Assembly (NCBI RefSeq): GCF_001952855.1 | Contig: NZ_LPNO01000003.1 | Coordinates: 109,503 to 173,502, forward strand | Direction: 5' to 3' | Length of the DNA: 64,000 nt | DNA from: Pseudomonas sp. ATCC PTA-122608 | Lineage (GTDB): Bacteria > Pseudomonadota > Gammaproteobacteria > Pseudomonadales > Pseudomonadaceae | Shown here: piece by piece, positions 28,189-38,166 of the stretch | Position numbering within the stretch: the stretch's first letter is position 1 | Layout of the letters: every line of letters begins with the position of its first letter | Position numbers and translations under genes: made by a program | The notes under the pieces: generated by a model | What the model was told of the DNA's origin: nothing | Seen by the model: only the letters and a program-made list of their open reading frames with translations | Database searches by the model: none

Positions 28189-29646
28189 ATGACGCGTTCC
28201 GCTCCTTTGCTGCTCCTGCTTGCTGCGCTGTTGTTTTTCTTTGCCCTTGGCAATCACGAGTTGCAAGGCTCGACCGAGGCCCGTGTGGCCGGGATCGCCA
28301 TGGCCATGCACTTGGATAACGATTGGGTGGTTCCGCGACTGTTCCGTGAACCCTTCCTGGAAAAACCGCCGCTGAGCCTGTGGCTCGACGCCGGGGCGAT
28401 CCGGTTGTTTGGTGGTACCACTTGGGCAGTGCGCCTGGCGTCGGCGTTTGCCGGGCTGTTCAGTGTGATGCTGCTGTACGGGATGCTGCGCAAGTTTGGC
28501 CGGCCCAAAACGCTGGCGTTTGTCGCGGGGCTGATGCTGGCGACCATGGCCAGTTACTGGAGCAACGTGCGCGGTGTGGGTGAAGACTCGCTGCTCACCC
28601 TCGGGGTCACCATGGCCTTGCTGGCGTTCTATCAGGCCAACCGCCCCGAGTCGGAGCGCGACTGTTCCAACCTGGGCACCTGGTTGTTGTTCACCTTGGG
28701 GATGATCATCGCCACGCTGAGTAAAGGCGTTCTAGGCCTGGCCATGCCGGGCGTGGTGATCTTCGTCTATCTGGCCAGCACCAGCCTGATGGATAAACGA
28801 TTCAAGCTCGGCGATTGGATCAAACCCGGGCTGTTCACGCTGCTGGCGCTGGTGCCGCTGATGATCTGGCTGGGTTTCCTGTACCAGCGCGACGGGCTGC
28901 AAGCGGTACGTGAAGTGCTGCTGACCAACAGCGTCGGGCGCTTCAGCGGTTCGTTTGTCGAAGCCGGTCACTACGAGCCGTTCTATTACTACATCGTCAA
29001 ATTGCCCGAAGCCTTTTTGCCGTGGAATATCCTGGTGTACCTGGGGCTGTGGCACTTCCGTAAAAGCCTGGTGCGCAACCGCTACCGGCTGTTTTTCAGC
29101 CTATGGCTGGTGGCGCAGTTCACCCTGCTGACGCTCGCCTCCAGCAAGCGCACGGTTTACTTGATGGCATTGACGCCCGCCGCGGCAGTGCTGGCCGCCG
29201 AGTATGGCGGTGTCCTGCTGGGCTGGCTGAAAAGTCGCGGGCAGGTTTCCAACATCGCCGAACACGTTTATGAGCATCGCCGTGGCCTGGTGGGCGGCTT
29301 TTTCACCGTCGTGGTTGCCTGCTACCTGATTGCCGCTTTCTGGTTCGCTCCCAAGGCCGATGTGCGTCAGTCGTTTGTGCCGGTGATCAGCCAGATCCAG
29401 GCCATGCAGGCGCAAGGCAAAGAGGTGGTGCTGTACCAGGCGAACGAACGAATCGCCGGCGCCGGGGTGTTTTACATGCAGGGTTATTTGACGATCCTGC
29501 AGACGCCGGAGGAGCTCAAGCGCTACCTCGCGGCCAAGCCCGGCAACGTGGCATTGGTGGACAATACTGACCGGCTGAACGTACCGGTGACGGTGGTCAA
29601 GGAAATGGCGATCAACCGTCAGCCGTACTATTTCGTCGAGCAGTGA
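28189..29646 (+). CDS. ArnT-like glycosyltransferase (GT39/PMT family), inner membrane
   Basis: 485 residues. The start MTRSAPLLLLLAALLFFFAL is the first membrane helix, followed by the periplasmic loop with HELQGSTEARVAGIAM and FREPFLEKPPLSLWL, the acidic and KPP motif of lipid-linked sugar transferases such as ArnT. About ten more hydrophobic segments follow and a soluble C-terminal domain from about 390. Such enzymes move a sugar from undecaprenyl phosphate to a lipid or protein in the periplasm. It is shorter than ArnT (about 550) and lacks arn neighbours, so the substrate is open. Confidence 0.85.
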   Translation: MTRSAPLLLLLAALLFFFALGNHELQGSTEARVAGIAMAMHLDNDWVVPRLFREPFLEKPPLSLWLDAGAIRLFGGTTWAVRLASAFAGLFSVMLLYGMLRKFGRPKTLAFVAGLMLATMASYWSNVRGVGEDSLLTLGVTMALLAFYQANRPESERDCSNLGTWLLFTLGMIIATLSKGVLGLAMPGVVIFVYLASTSLMDKRFKLGDWIKPGLFTLLALVPLMIWLGFLYQRDGLQAVREVLLTNSVGRFSGSFVEAGHYEPFYYYIVKLPEAFLPWNILVYLGLWHFRKSLVRNRYRLFFSLWLVAQFTLLTLASSKRTVYLMALTPAAAVLAAEYGGVLLGWLKSRGQVSNIAEHVYEHRRGLVGGFFTVVVACYLIAAFWFAPKADVRQSFVPVISQIQAMQAQGKEVVLYQANERIAGAGVFYMQGYLTILQTPEELKRYLAAKPGNVALVDNTDRLNVPVTVVKEMAINRQPYYFVEQ

Positions 29647-29706
29647 TGAAAGAGGTGTGGAGTACGAGTAACTAACTACCGCCATCCACACCGCAAGACT
29701 GCGCAC

Positions 29707-29731
29707 CCTCAGGGCTCAATCAACCCTGAGG
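29707..29731 (+). promoter_or_regulatory. Hairpin masking the toxin ribosome-binding site
   Basis: CCTCAGGG (29707-29714) pairs perfectly with CCCTGAGG (29724-29731) across a 9-base loop. The Shine-Dalgarno TGAGGA (29727-29732), seven bases before the ATG at 29739, lies in the 3' arm, so the stem would hide it. A translational control element is inferred from this geometry. Confidence 0.5.
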
Positions 29732-29738
29732 ACCGGCC

Positions 29739-32700
29739 ATGCCCGCCCAGCCCCCTGAAACAACATCGCTAACCCCCGAACAACTGAACAACTACCTGCT
29801 GCAAATCGGTCATCGTTTGCAGGTTTTCCCCAATGGCCAAGCGCCCTCAGCGCAGTCCTCTGCCGAGTTGCTGGCGGTGCAGGTGCTGCACGCAGCGCTG
29901 GCAGAGGAAAGCCGCTGGGTCCTGCAGAACGCACAAGTGCATTACACCCTGCCCCGCGACTGGGTGATCCAGGGCGAGCCGGGCCTGCTGAACCGCACGC
30001 GCATCAGCCTGGCATTGCACAAGAAGTTGGCCGCCCTGGAAATCGAACGGCGGCCCAACGGCCATTTGCGCAAGAACTGGATACTCGACAGCCACCAGCA
30101 GATGCTGGAAGCCGAAGTCAAATTGAAGGTTGCCGATCGCCTGCTCAACCCCGGTGACCAACAGTTGGTGATGAACATCGTCAGCGGCCCCGAGCTTCGT
30201 CCGGGGATCCATCGCCTGACCTTTCGCTACCGTCAACAAACCATCGAGTTCGCCGGGGCGTTTGTCCTCACCCGCAGCCAGGCAGCGGTCACCCACCTGG
30301 AGACGGAAGACGGCGATGTGGTGCTGTTCACCCCCTCCAGAGGCCTGGAAGCCTTCACCTCGCTCAAGCATCTGGACCGCACGTTGCGAGAGCGCATGGA
30401 CCAGGCGGCCTGGCGCCAGGAGCTGTTGCAACACCTGCCGCGCCGCCACCAGCATCTGCATACCGCCAGTATCTGGCCCCTGGTGCTGAGCCCTGTCGAC
30501 AGCGTACCGCTGAACGAACACACCTACAGCGCCCTGCAGGACAAACAGCGCCAGGACATCGCGTTTGCCCTTGGCCTGGACGGTCACCCAGCGCCGACAG
30601 ACGTCGCCCAAATGGCTCTCGAACTGGACCGGGCGCTGCGCAATTCACCGTGGCACCTGACGTCTCGCCTGGAGTTGCGCGCGCAGCAGTTGCTCGAAAA
30701 ACTGCTGCTCCAATCCGCCCCCGACTGGTACCGCAGCGCCAGCGAGGCACAGCGCAGCACCCTCGCCGCGCACTTGCGCACCTATGAACATCTCAGCCTG
30801 CAAGTCCTTGCGCGGCTAGGCCCGGCGGCCTCGCCCGAAGCGATGGCGCGTGTGCAATTGCTTGAGCACCTGGATGAAGACCTGGATATCCAGGGCCTGA
30901 TCCCCGAGCAGCTGCAAATCAGCACTGAGCGCACCCTGAAGTCAGGCAACTCGTACCGTCAGTACAACAACCTGGTGCAACTGGCGGTACGTGGCTTGCA
31001 CCGTGGAGATGAACACGCCGACTCCGCGTTTCTCAAACACACCCAACTGACCTACGCCCAGCAGTCACTACCGCCCGAGTTCCAGGACATAACACCTGCC
31101 TACCTGGCCGACCTGCTGGCCAGGGTACAGCCGAGCCTCAACTTCGCCGAAGAACAAAAGCGGGCCCATAGTTTCCCCGCGGTGCAGGAAGCCATGCAGC
31201 AAATGCTCGACAGCCGTCTGCACGCGCTGGCCTACTGTGCATCGTTGCAAAACCACATCAGTGCTGACGACTACGTACTGCTCCAGACTCTGAGTGAAGG
31301 CCCCTCACTCACACTCACCGCCTGCTGCCTGTTCCTGCACAAGGCACCGCTCAAAGACCTCTGGGCCCTGCGCCAGACCGATGCAACGGGCGCTGTAAAA
31401 CGCTTGCTGCTGTGCACGCCTCACGCGCCTCGCGCCGAACAGTTCCAGGCCTTTGGCAGCGAGCGGGAATTGCAGGCGCATATCCTCGGCTGGAGCCAGG
31501 AGGTGACGTCCGCTCCAGGCTCGCGCAGCATGAAAGACTACCTGCTTGAACAAGTGGTAAGCCGGATCCGGCCCAAATACAGCGCGATGCTTTCCGCTTT
31601 GGGTTTTATCCCGGCCAACCGCGATTACTTGATGATCAGTTTCGGCGCGCCCTCCACCTATGAGGCCTGCCTGGTGGAAATGAGCACCACGACGCTGGCC
31701 ATGCAGGCCGATGAATACCTGCATCAGATGCCCAATTGGCTGAGCCAGGCTTCAGCGGCTGACCGACAGAAACTCGCCGACCTCAAGGAACAGGCGCTGG
31801 GCGCTGCACAGGCCTACGGCGCAAGCCCGGGTAGCCCGCAACAGTTTCCCGACTTCGACCGTTACTTGCACAAGGCGGCAAAAACCGCACTCAACCAACT
31901 GCTGGGTAATCCGACCCCCGCGGTAGACCCAAACCTGGTGGGCGTAATCACCCCGCGCGAACGCGTCAGCTACACCACGCTGTACCGCAATGGTTATGAC
32001 GCGAGCCTGGGTTTTATCAACCCTGACGCCAGCACCACCGCACAGTTCAAGGGACCGCCCGGCGTCGACCTGAGTCGACTCACCGCGCAAACGGTGAGCA
32101 ACTCGGTAAGGGGCATCTGGGTCGGCGATCGTTACGTCGCCGAGGTCGAGAAAACCCTGCTGGACCCGCAACATGCCAGCTATGGCTGGCACCGTGGGAT
32201 GGCCCTGGAAGTCACCCAATTGCACATGCGAGTCGCCGCGCTGGAGTGTTGCCTGCAAGGCTACCTGGCATCGGCCGACCTGGTCTGGCTGGAAAAGAGC
32301 ATCGACAGTCTGGCCGACAACAGCAATGCCGTGCGCAACCTGTATCGCCTTTACCCACTCCACATCAGCGGCCAAGTGATCTATGGCTGCTACCTGTTCC
32401 ACCACGCCAACAACCTGCCCTTGCTCTACACCCCCAACGCGCCCGACGGTATCGCCTTCAGGCCGCAACGGGAGTTCAACGAGCGCCTGAAAAACCTTGA
32501 GGGCATGGATACCTACTACATCAGCCGGGTTGCCAGCGTTGAACGCGCGGCGTTCGAACCCAAGTTGCAAGCATTGGTGACCGGCCTGCCAGCACAGCTC
32601 AAGGGGGTTTACTCCAAGCCCGTATTCGACGAAGTGCCCCGCACCGCACTGCCACTCAAAGACCTGCATTATCACAGCTACGACAAGCCACTGCGCCATC

Positions 32701-35492
32701 GCATCGATGAAGTCAAAAACACCACGTCCGGGCGCCTGCAGATGATCATGGAACTGGTCAGCGTCATCGGTGAAATCACCATTGCCGTGCTCACCGCTCC
32801 CTTCCCGGCCCTGAGCCTGGCCTTGGGCGGCTTGCTGGTGTTCAAGGATTCAATGCTCGCGCTGCATGCCTATAGCCGCAACCAGACTGCCGTCGCACTG
32901 GGCCACTACCTGGGAGCGCTGCTCAATGCCGGCGGGGCGTTGTTGACCGACCTGCGGCCACTGTTGTTCGCGCCCACCCGGCTCATCCGCCCGCCGCTGC
33001 GCCATATCGCTCGTGCCCCCAAGGAGCAGCAGGCAATCACCCTGATCAAGCAACTGCAACCGCAATCCCCGGTACCTCAGGGCATGCAGCCCGTGCTGTT
33101 GGGCGGCGCCAACTTATGGGCCTCACATACCCCGGACAGCCTGGGACGATTCCTGCTGTTTCGCTATGACACCACCAGCGGGCAGCTGCGCTCCACTGGC
33201 AAGCTGGTGAGCCACACAGCAGACGGCCAGTGGCAGCGCTCTGGTGTCATCGGTGGCATGCCAGGCCCTGAAAGGCTCGGGCAGCCCTACGAGTTGTCGG
33301 AAAAATATCGCACGAACGTAGCGGCCGTCATCGCCCCCGAAGACAGGTCGGCGCTGTTCTTGCAGATCGCCTTCCTGGATCGTGACCTTAATACCCACAG
33401 CATCTGGATCTCGCGCCGGCAACTCGACCCGGCACTCAGGCAACACCTGGACAACGTCAAGGCGCTGACGGATGACGCCGACGCTTTTTTTGCTCGTTTG
33501 CCGGCCGTGGTTCCCCGGGCCGAAACCTTGAACCCCGCGCCAGACATTGCGGTGCGCGACCTGCTCAAGCTGCTGATCGATGACGCGCACAACCTGGTGG
33601 TGGGCGAGGCACCGTTTTCCACCGTAGCTAAACAGGTGCTGATCGAAAACATGCAGTACCTGCGCGAACTCGACGTGACGGTCCTCTATATCGAACCGCT
33701 GTGGCGCGACATTCATCATCTGAAAACCCACTCACGGTTTTCCAGTGGCTTCTCCAAACGGGCCGAGGGCCAGCTCAAATCCATCGACAAGGAAAATTAC
33801 CGCGACCCCGAAGGGTTGCACGGCCACTGGATGCTGGTAAAAACCGCGCAACAGCACGGGATTGAGGTCCGGTCGTTGAATGCCTCTAGCTCCTACGACC
33901 TGGAAAACACCCTGTGCCTGGTTGATTCACGCCCGGCCCCGATTCGCTCCACCCGCCTGACCAACTTTTACTCCCACACGATCATTAACGACGACCAAAC
34001 CAAAAAGCCGGGCGAACGCTGGATAGCATTGGTTGATCAAAAACGCATGAGCACCTATCGCGGTACGCCGGGCCTGGCCGACCTGCAAAAGAGCATTGCC
34101 CTGCGGGTCGATGATGCCTTCGAGCAACCTACCCAAGTCATTGCGGATGTGGCGGGCGGCATTCCGGGTGATGTATTGGCCAAGGCTGATCTGAAGCTGT
34201 CTTTGAGCAGCGCCGGCCGGGTCGCCGCACCCGCGCAGCGCCCAGGGCCCTGGGTGGAACGCTCGCACTCGTTACGGCCAACCCGCCCTCTTCCTGCCGA
34301 AGCGCCGCGCCACTTCAGCACCTTTGACCTGCCACAGGAACACCTGAGCCTGATCAGCGATGAAATCACCCTGCCAATGGGCACGCGTGACGCGCTCTTC
34401 GCTACTGCCTACCGGGAGACCGCCAGCAGCCGTCGAGCAGCGCAAACCACTTTCGACCAGACCCGCACAAAACTTCGGGCCCAGGCCCAGGCGTTTTTTA
34501 CCGAACACACACCGCCTGCGCGGGTGGTAGTCCCCCCGGTCGAAGCCGCTCTGGATGAGGCGAGGTTTATCGACCAACTGCTGGACATTGCCGATGGCCT
34601 GGTGGTCGGCGAAGCGCACTCCAGTACGTCAAGTAAAGGCTTCCTTAGCCGGCACATGGAATACCTGAAAGGCCAGCGCGAGGTAAAAACCCTGTACATG
34701 GAGCAACTCACCACCGAGTTGCATCAGGCCGATCTGGATATCGTCCACAGCCTGGGCTTTATGCCAGATGAGCTGTGGAGCTACCTCAACGCATTGGACA
34801 AAGGCCACGGCGTACCGGCCGACAACCCCTATAGCTTTGTCAGCCTGGTACAGGTGGCGATGAAACATAACGTTCGGATCCGTGCACTCGATTGTGTCGC
34901 CAGTTTGCGGGTGGACGGCATGACCGCCTCCAGAACATCAATGTTCAACTACTTCGCGACCCAGGTGATACGCGCCGACCAGCTTCAACACGGGCCACAC
35001 AAGTGGGTTGCACTGGTCGGTGAGACGCATCTCAACACTCATCGTGGCGTACCGGGCATTGCCGACCTCAACAAGGGTATCAGCGTACTACTGGACGACG
35101 TGCCTCCAGGCTCGGCCACAGGTTTTTTGCGCGAACCCGCAGCAGTGCTGGCAATGACACGCGAGCAGCAATGGCCATTGGTGCGCTACGACTTCAAGAA
35201 AAACGTCGAAGTCGCCGGTGCGCCATTGCCGCAACCTGTCGTGCCCGCGTTAACGCTCAGCCTCGAACAACGCCTGCGGCGCAAAGGCGATTACCTGCTT
35301 CAGCGCACGCTGGACGACGGGTTGGAGATGGTTCATAAAAACCGCGACGGCGTCCTGGTCCACACTGCGTTGCAGCAGGACGCCAGGGGTCACTTCGTCA
35401 ATCGCTGGAACCTGGATGACCGCCGCTTCATCAGCAGGGAAGCGTTGATCGACATCATCACAACCATCAAAAAAATGCGCCAAGTCCAATGA
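29739..35492 (+). CDS. Giant DUF6543-type toxin with duplicated ChaN/Tiki-like effector domain
   Basis: 1917 residues, no signal peptide. The N-terminal 950 residues resemble the dermonecrotic-toxin-like DUF6543 proteins of Pseudomonas. A hydrophobic stretch at about 1005-1075 (VIGEITIAVLTAPFPALSLA, later LGALLNAGGALLTDL) may insert in a membrane. Two related domains follow. The second, about 1610-1800, has GEAHSS at 1624 and GETHLN at 1761, the Glu/His pairs of ChaN/EreA/Tiki-type enzymes. The first, about 1275-1460, keeps the frame (DAHNLVVGEAPFS at 1289, IALVDQKR at 1432, then TYRGTPGLADL against THRGVPGIADL) but has lost the histidines. This fits membrane-targeted effector toxins. Target, secretion route and any immunity partner are unknown; no secretion gene is adjacent. 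Confidence 0.78.
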   Translation: MPAQPPETTSLTPEQLNNYLLQIGHRLQVFPNGQAPSAQSSAELLAVQVLHAALAEESRWVLQNAQVHYTLPRDWVIQGEPGLLNRTRISLALHKKLAALEIERRPNGHLRKNWILDSHQQMLEAEVKLKVADRLLNPGDQQLVMNIVSGPELRPGIHRLTFRYRQQTIEFAGAFVLTRSQAAVTHLETEDGDVVLFTPSRGLEAFTSLKHLDRTLRERMDQAAWRQELLQHLPRRHQHLHTASIWPLVLSPVDSVPLNEHTYSALQDKQRQDIAFALGLDGHPAPTDVAQMALELDRALRNSPWHLTSRLELRAQQLLEKLLLQSAPDWYRSASEAQRSTLAAHLRTYEHLSLQVLARLGPAASPEAMARVQLLEHLDEDLDIQGLIPEQLQISTERTLKSGNSYRQYNNLVQLAVRGLHRGDEHADSAFLKHTQLTYAQQSLPPEFQDITPAYLADLLARVQPSLNFAEEQKRAHSFPAVQEAMQQMLDSRLHALAYCASLQNHISADDYVLLQTLSEGPSLTLTACCLFLHKAPLKDLWALRQTDATGAVKRLLLCTPHAPRAEQFQAFGSERELQAHILGWSQEVTSAPGSRSMKDYLLEQVVSRIRPKYSAMLSALGFIPANRDYLMISFGAPSTYEACLVEMSTTTLAMQADEYLHQMPNWLSQASAADRQKLADLKEQALGAAQAYGASPGSPQQFPDFDRYLHKAAKTALNQLLGNPTPAVDPNLVGVITPRERVSYTTLYRNGYDASLGFINPDASTTAQFKGPPGVDLSRLTAQTVSNSVRGIWVGDRYVAEVEKTLLDPQHASYGWHRGMALEVTQLHMRVAALECCLQGYLASADLVWLEKSIDSLADNSNAVRNLYRLYPLHISGQVIYGCYLFHHANNLPLLYTPNAPDGIAFRPQREFNERLKNLEGMDTYYISRVASVERAAFEPKLQALVTGLPAQLKGVYSKPVFDEVPRTALPLKDLHYHSYDKPLRHRIDEVKNTTSGRLQMIMELVSVIGEITIAVLTAPFPALSLALGGLLVFKDSMLALHAYSRNQTAVALGHYLGALLNAGGALLTDLRPLLFAPTRLIRPPLRHIARAPKEQQAITLIKQLQPQSPVPQGMQPVLLGGANLWASHTPDSLGRFLLFRYDTTSGQLRSTGKLVSHTADGQWQRSGVIGGMPGPERLGQPYELSEKYRTNVAAVIAPEDRSALFLQIAFLDRDLNTHSIWISRRQLDPALRQHLDNVKALTDDADAFFARLPAVVPRAETLNPAPDIAVRDLLKLLIDDAHNLVVGEAPFSTVAKQVLIENMQYLRELDVTVLYIEPLWRDIHHLKTHSRFSSGFSKRAEGQLKSIDKENYRDPEGLHGHWMLVKTAQQHGIEVRSLNASSSYDLENTLCLVDSRPAPIRSTRLTNFYSHTIINDDQTKKPGERWIALVDQKRMSTYRGTPGLADLQKSIALRVDDAFEQPTQVIADVAGGIPGDVLAKADLKLSLSSAGRVAAPAQRPGPWVERSHSLRPTRPLPAEAPRHFSTFDLPQEHLSLISDEITLPMGTRDALFATAYRETASSRRAAQTTFDQTRTKLRAQAQAFFTEHTPPARVVVPPVEAALDEARFIDQLLDIADGLVVGEAHSSTSSKGFLSRHMEYLKGQREVKTLYMEQLTTELHQADLDIVHSLGFMPDELWSYLNALDKGHGVPADNPYSFVSLVQVAMKHNVRIRALDCVASLRVDGMTASRTSMFNYFATQVIRADQLQHGPHKWVALVGETHLNTHRGVPGIADLNKGISVLLDDVPPGSATGFLREPAAVLAMTREQQWPLVRYDFKKNVEVAGAPLPQPVVPALTLSLEQRLRRKGDYLLQRTLDDGLEMVHKNRDGVLVHTALQQDARGHFVNRWNLDDRRFISREALIDIITTIKKMRQVQ

Positions 35493-35500
35493 CCCTCGTA

Positions 35501-35521
35501 CCGCCCTCTGCATGAGGGCGG
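35501..35521 (+). terminator. Hairpin after the toxin gene
   Basis: CCGCCCTC, loop TGCAT, GAGGGCGG: a perfect 8-base-pair GC-rich stem starting nine bases after the toxin stop codon. No T-tract follows, so it may protect the mRNA end rather than terminate on its own. Confidence 0.5.
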
Positions 35522-35676
35522 CGCGACCGCTCGTCGCTCACGGTCCATAAATCTTCCCCTCACGAAAAAACCGTTTCAGCTCTCGCCAGGGCTGCCGATA
35601 CCTCCTGACTACCCATCGGCTGGTCGCTACTTCCAGCAACCGGATGTACCCGCAAATCTGTTCCTGGAGGAATGCG

Positions 35677-37596
35677 ATGAATAGTTGGTTCGGCAACATC
35701 AGCGTCAACATGAAACTGGGCCTGGGCTTCGGCCTGGTACTGGTACTCACCTCGATCCTCGCGCTCACCGGCTGGACCAGCCTGGGCGGCCTGATCGACC
35801 GCAGCAACTGGATGAGCGACATCACCCAGCTCAACGCTTCGCTGACCAAACTGCGAATCGTGCGCCTGCAATACATGTTGGCCAACGGCGACGAAGCCGT
35901 GGCGCAAAACGTGCAGACCAACCTTGACGGTTTTGTCGCCCAGCAACAGAAGCTGCTGGACAGCTTCAAGAGCCCGGACAACCTCAAGCTGCTCAACGAG
36001 CAAAAAGCGATCATCACCGCTTACCAGCAGTCCTTGAACAAAATGCGCGAGGCCTACCGCAACGGTAACGCCGCGCGCCAGGTCATGGGTGACAAGGCTG
36101 ACATCGCCAACGCGCAGATCAGTGCCCTGGACTCCAGCGTGCGCCAGATGCCTGAGAGCACCGAACGCTTCGCTCAGTTCGAGGCCGTGAACTCCGCCAA
36201 GGAACAGTTCCAGTTGGCCCGCTACGAAGTGCGCGGCTACACCGGCAACGTCAACGCCGAGACTGAAGCCCGTGCCGCCGCGCAGATCGAGAAAGCCATC
36301 GACGGTTTGAAAGGCCTGCATGCGGTGTTCGGCGCCAGCCAACAGACCGCCCTGAGCTCACTGGAAACCGCCCTCGGCGCCTATCGCAGCGCCGTCCAGA
36401 ACTACAAGGCAGCCAACGCCAACATCGTCTCGGCCCGGGCAGAAATGACTATCCAGGGCACCGACATCGTCACCATCAGCGACAAGCTGTACGACATCCA
36501 ACTGCAACGCCGCGACGCCGAAAGCGCCCAGGCCCGCAGCCTGCAACTGATCAGCACATTGCTGGCATTGCTGGTGGGTATCGTGGCTGCCGTGATCATC
36601 ACCCGCCAGATCACCCGCCCATTGCGCGAGACCCTCGCCGTGGTGGAGCGCATCGCTTCCGGCGACCTTAGCCACAACATCCAGGTGACCCGCCGCGACG
36701 AACTCGGCGTGTTGCAACAAGGCATCCAGCGCATGGGCACCACCCTGCGTGAATTGATCAGCGGCATCCGCGACGGCGTGACCCAGATCGCCGCTGCCGC
36801 CGAAGAGCTGTCGGCCGTGACCGAACAGACCAGCGCCGGGGTCAACAGCCAGAAGATCGAGACGGATCAAGTGGCCACCGCCATGCACGAGATGACCGCT
36901 ACCGTGCAGGAAGTCGCCCGTAACGCCGAACAAGCGTCCCAGGCTGCCTCGGCCGCCGACGGCGAAGCCCGCGCCGGTGACAAGGTGGTGGCCGAAGCCA
37001 TCGCCCAGATCGAGCGTTTGGCAGCCGAAGTGGCGCGCTCCACCGACGCCATGACGCACCTGCAACAAGAGAGCAACAAGATCGGCAGCGTGATGGACGT
37101 GATCAAGGCCGTGGCCGAACAGACCAACCTGCTGGCACTCAACGCCGCCATCGAAGCGGCTCGTGCCGGTGAAGCCGGTCGGGGTTTTGCCGTGGTCGCC
37201 GACGAAGTCCGTGGCCTGGCCCAGCGCACCCAGAAATCCACCGAAGAAATCGAAGGCCTGGTGGCCGGTTTGCAGAACGGCACCCAGCAAGTGGCTGCCG
37301 TGATGAACAACAGCCGCAGCCTCACCGACAGCAGCGTCGAACTGACGCGCAAGGCCGGTGTATCACTGGAAAACATCACACGTACGGTGTCGAACATCCA
37401 GTCGATGAACCAGCAGATTGCCGCAGCCGCCGAACAGCAGAGTGCCGTGGCGGAAGAGATCAGCCGCAGTATCGTGAACGTGCGGGACGTGTCGGAGCAG
37501 ACCGCAGCGGCCAGCGATGAAACGGCCAAGTCGAGTGTGGAACTGGCGCGTTTGGGCGGGCAGTTGCAGCAGATGGTCAGCCATTTCCGGGTGTAA
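35677..37596 (+). CDS. Methyl-accepting chemotaxis protein, probably HBM-type ligand domain
   Basis: 639 residues from the ATG at 35677, which has GGAGG seven bases ahead; 11 upstream codons are in frame but lack a site. One membrane helix is near residues 10-32 and the second near 285-305 ([19 protein letters not shown]). The periplasmic part between them, about 250 residues, is helical, the size of the HBM (helical bimodular) domain found in receptors for organic acids such as McpS. HAMP follows ([18 protein letters not shown]), then the signalling hairpin with the universal tip [19 protein letters not shown] and [16 protein letters not shown]. Signals to CheA/CheW. Ligand not deducible. 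Confidence 0.93.
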   Translation: MNSWFGNISVNMKLGLGFGLVLVLTSILALTGWTSLGGLIDRSNWMSDITQLNASLTKLRIVRLQYMLANGDEAVAQNVQTNLDGFVAQQQKLLDSFKSPDNLKLLNEQKAIITAYQQSLNKMREAYRNGNAARQVMGDKADIANAQISALDSSVRQMPESTERFAQFEAVNSAKEQFQLARYEVRGYTGNVNAETEARAAAQIEKAIDGLKGLHAVFGASQQTALSSLETALGAYRSAVQNYKAANANIVSARAEMTIQGTDIVTISDKLYDIQLQRRDAESAQARSLQLISTLLALLVGIVAAVIITRQITRPLRETLAVVERIASGDLSHNIQVTRRDELGVLQQGIQRMGTTLRELISGIRDGVTQIAAAAEELSAVTEQTSAGVNSQKIETDQVATAMHEMTATVQEVARNAEQASQAASAADGEARAGDKVVAEAIAQIERLAAEVARSTDAMTHLQQESNKIGSVMDVIKAVAEQTNLLALNAAIEAARAGEAGRGFAVVADEVRGLAQRTQKSTEEIEGLVAGLQNGTQQVAAVMNNSRSLTDSSVELTRKAGVSLENITRTVSNIQSMNQQIAAAAEQQSAVAEEISRSIVNVRDVSEQTAAASDETAKSSVELARLGGQLQQMVSHFRV

Positions 37597-37625
37597 ACAC
37601 ACCTTCAACGCAAGCACCCTCATAC

Positions 37626-37757
37626 TGTGGCGAGGGAGCTTGCTCCCGTTGGGCCGCGAAGCGGCTCCAGCCCAAACAACCGAGACCGTTCAGGTAAACC
37701 CGGCGCCTGGTTTTGGGGCTGCTGCGCAGCCCAACGGGAGCAAGCTCCCTCGCCACA
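37626..37757. repeat. REP doublet (GAGGGAGCTTGCTCCC type)
   Basis: Arms TGTGGCGAGGGAGCTTGCTC at the left and its inverted match ending CTCCCTCGCCACA at the right, spaced by GC-rich palindromic sequence. It lies in the convergent junction of the chemoreceptor and the VOC gene. The same type occurs at 58508 and 63552. Confidence 0.88.
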
Positions 37758-37768
37758 TTAGAACGGGT

Positions 37769-38137
37769 TTAAACCGCTACTTCCTCAACAAACACCAACC
37801 GGTTCCCCGACGGGTCGCTGATGCTCATCTCGCGGCTGCCCCATGGCGTGTCTTCAATCCCCGGCTTGGCATTGCGGTAATTCTTGGCCAGCAATTGTTG
37901 CTGGTACGCTTCCAGCCCTTGAGCCTGAATCCGCACCGCCGCACCCGGCGTGCAGTCGCCATGGTGCTCGGACAGGTGCAGTACGCATTCCCCCAGCGAC
38001 ACCTGCAGGTACAGCGGAAAGTTGTCTTCAAACCGGTGCTGCCAATCGACCTTGAACCCCAGGAAGTCGACGTAGAACTCCAGTGTCCTGGCCTCGTCGA
38101 AACTGCGCAAAATGGGGGTGACTTTTCCTAAGTGCAT
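37769..38137 (-). CDS. VOC-family (glyoxalase/bleomycin-resistance-like) protein
   Basis: 122 residues from the ATG at 38137 (GGAG eight bases upstream; the frame is open ten codons further). It has the paired beta-alpha-beta-beta-beta modules of the vicinal oxygen chelate fold: TPILRSFDEARTLEFYVDFL, VLHLSEHHGD and the closing MSISDPSGNRLVFVEE. It resembles the glyoxalase-superfamily proteins annotated as bleomycin-resistance-like. A metal-dependent binding or isomerase role is possible, but no substrate can be named. It follows the D-aminoacylase gene by 29 bases on the same strand and may be co-transcribed. Confidence 0.85.
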   Translation of the reverse strand: MHLGKVTPILRSFDEARTLEFYVDFLGFKVDWQHRFEDNFPLYLQVSLGECVLHLSEHHGDCTPGAAVRIQAQGLEAYQQQLLAKNYRNAKPGIEDTPWGSREMSISDPSGNRLVFVEEVAV

Positions 38138-38166
38138 GGCGATTGCTCCGTGTTTGAGAGCGGCCA

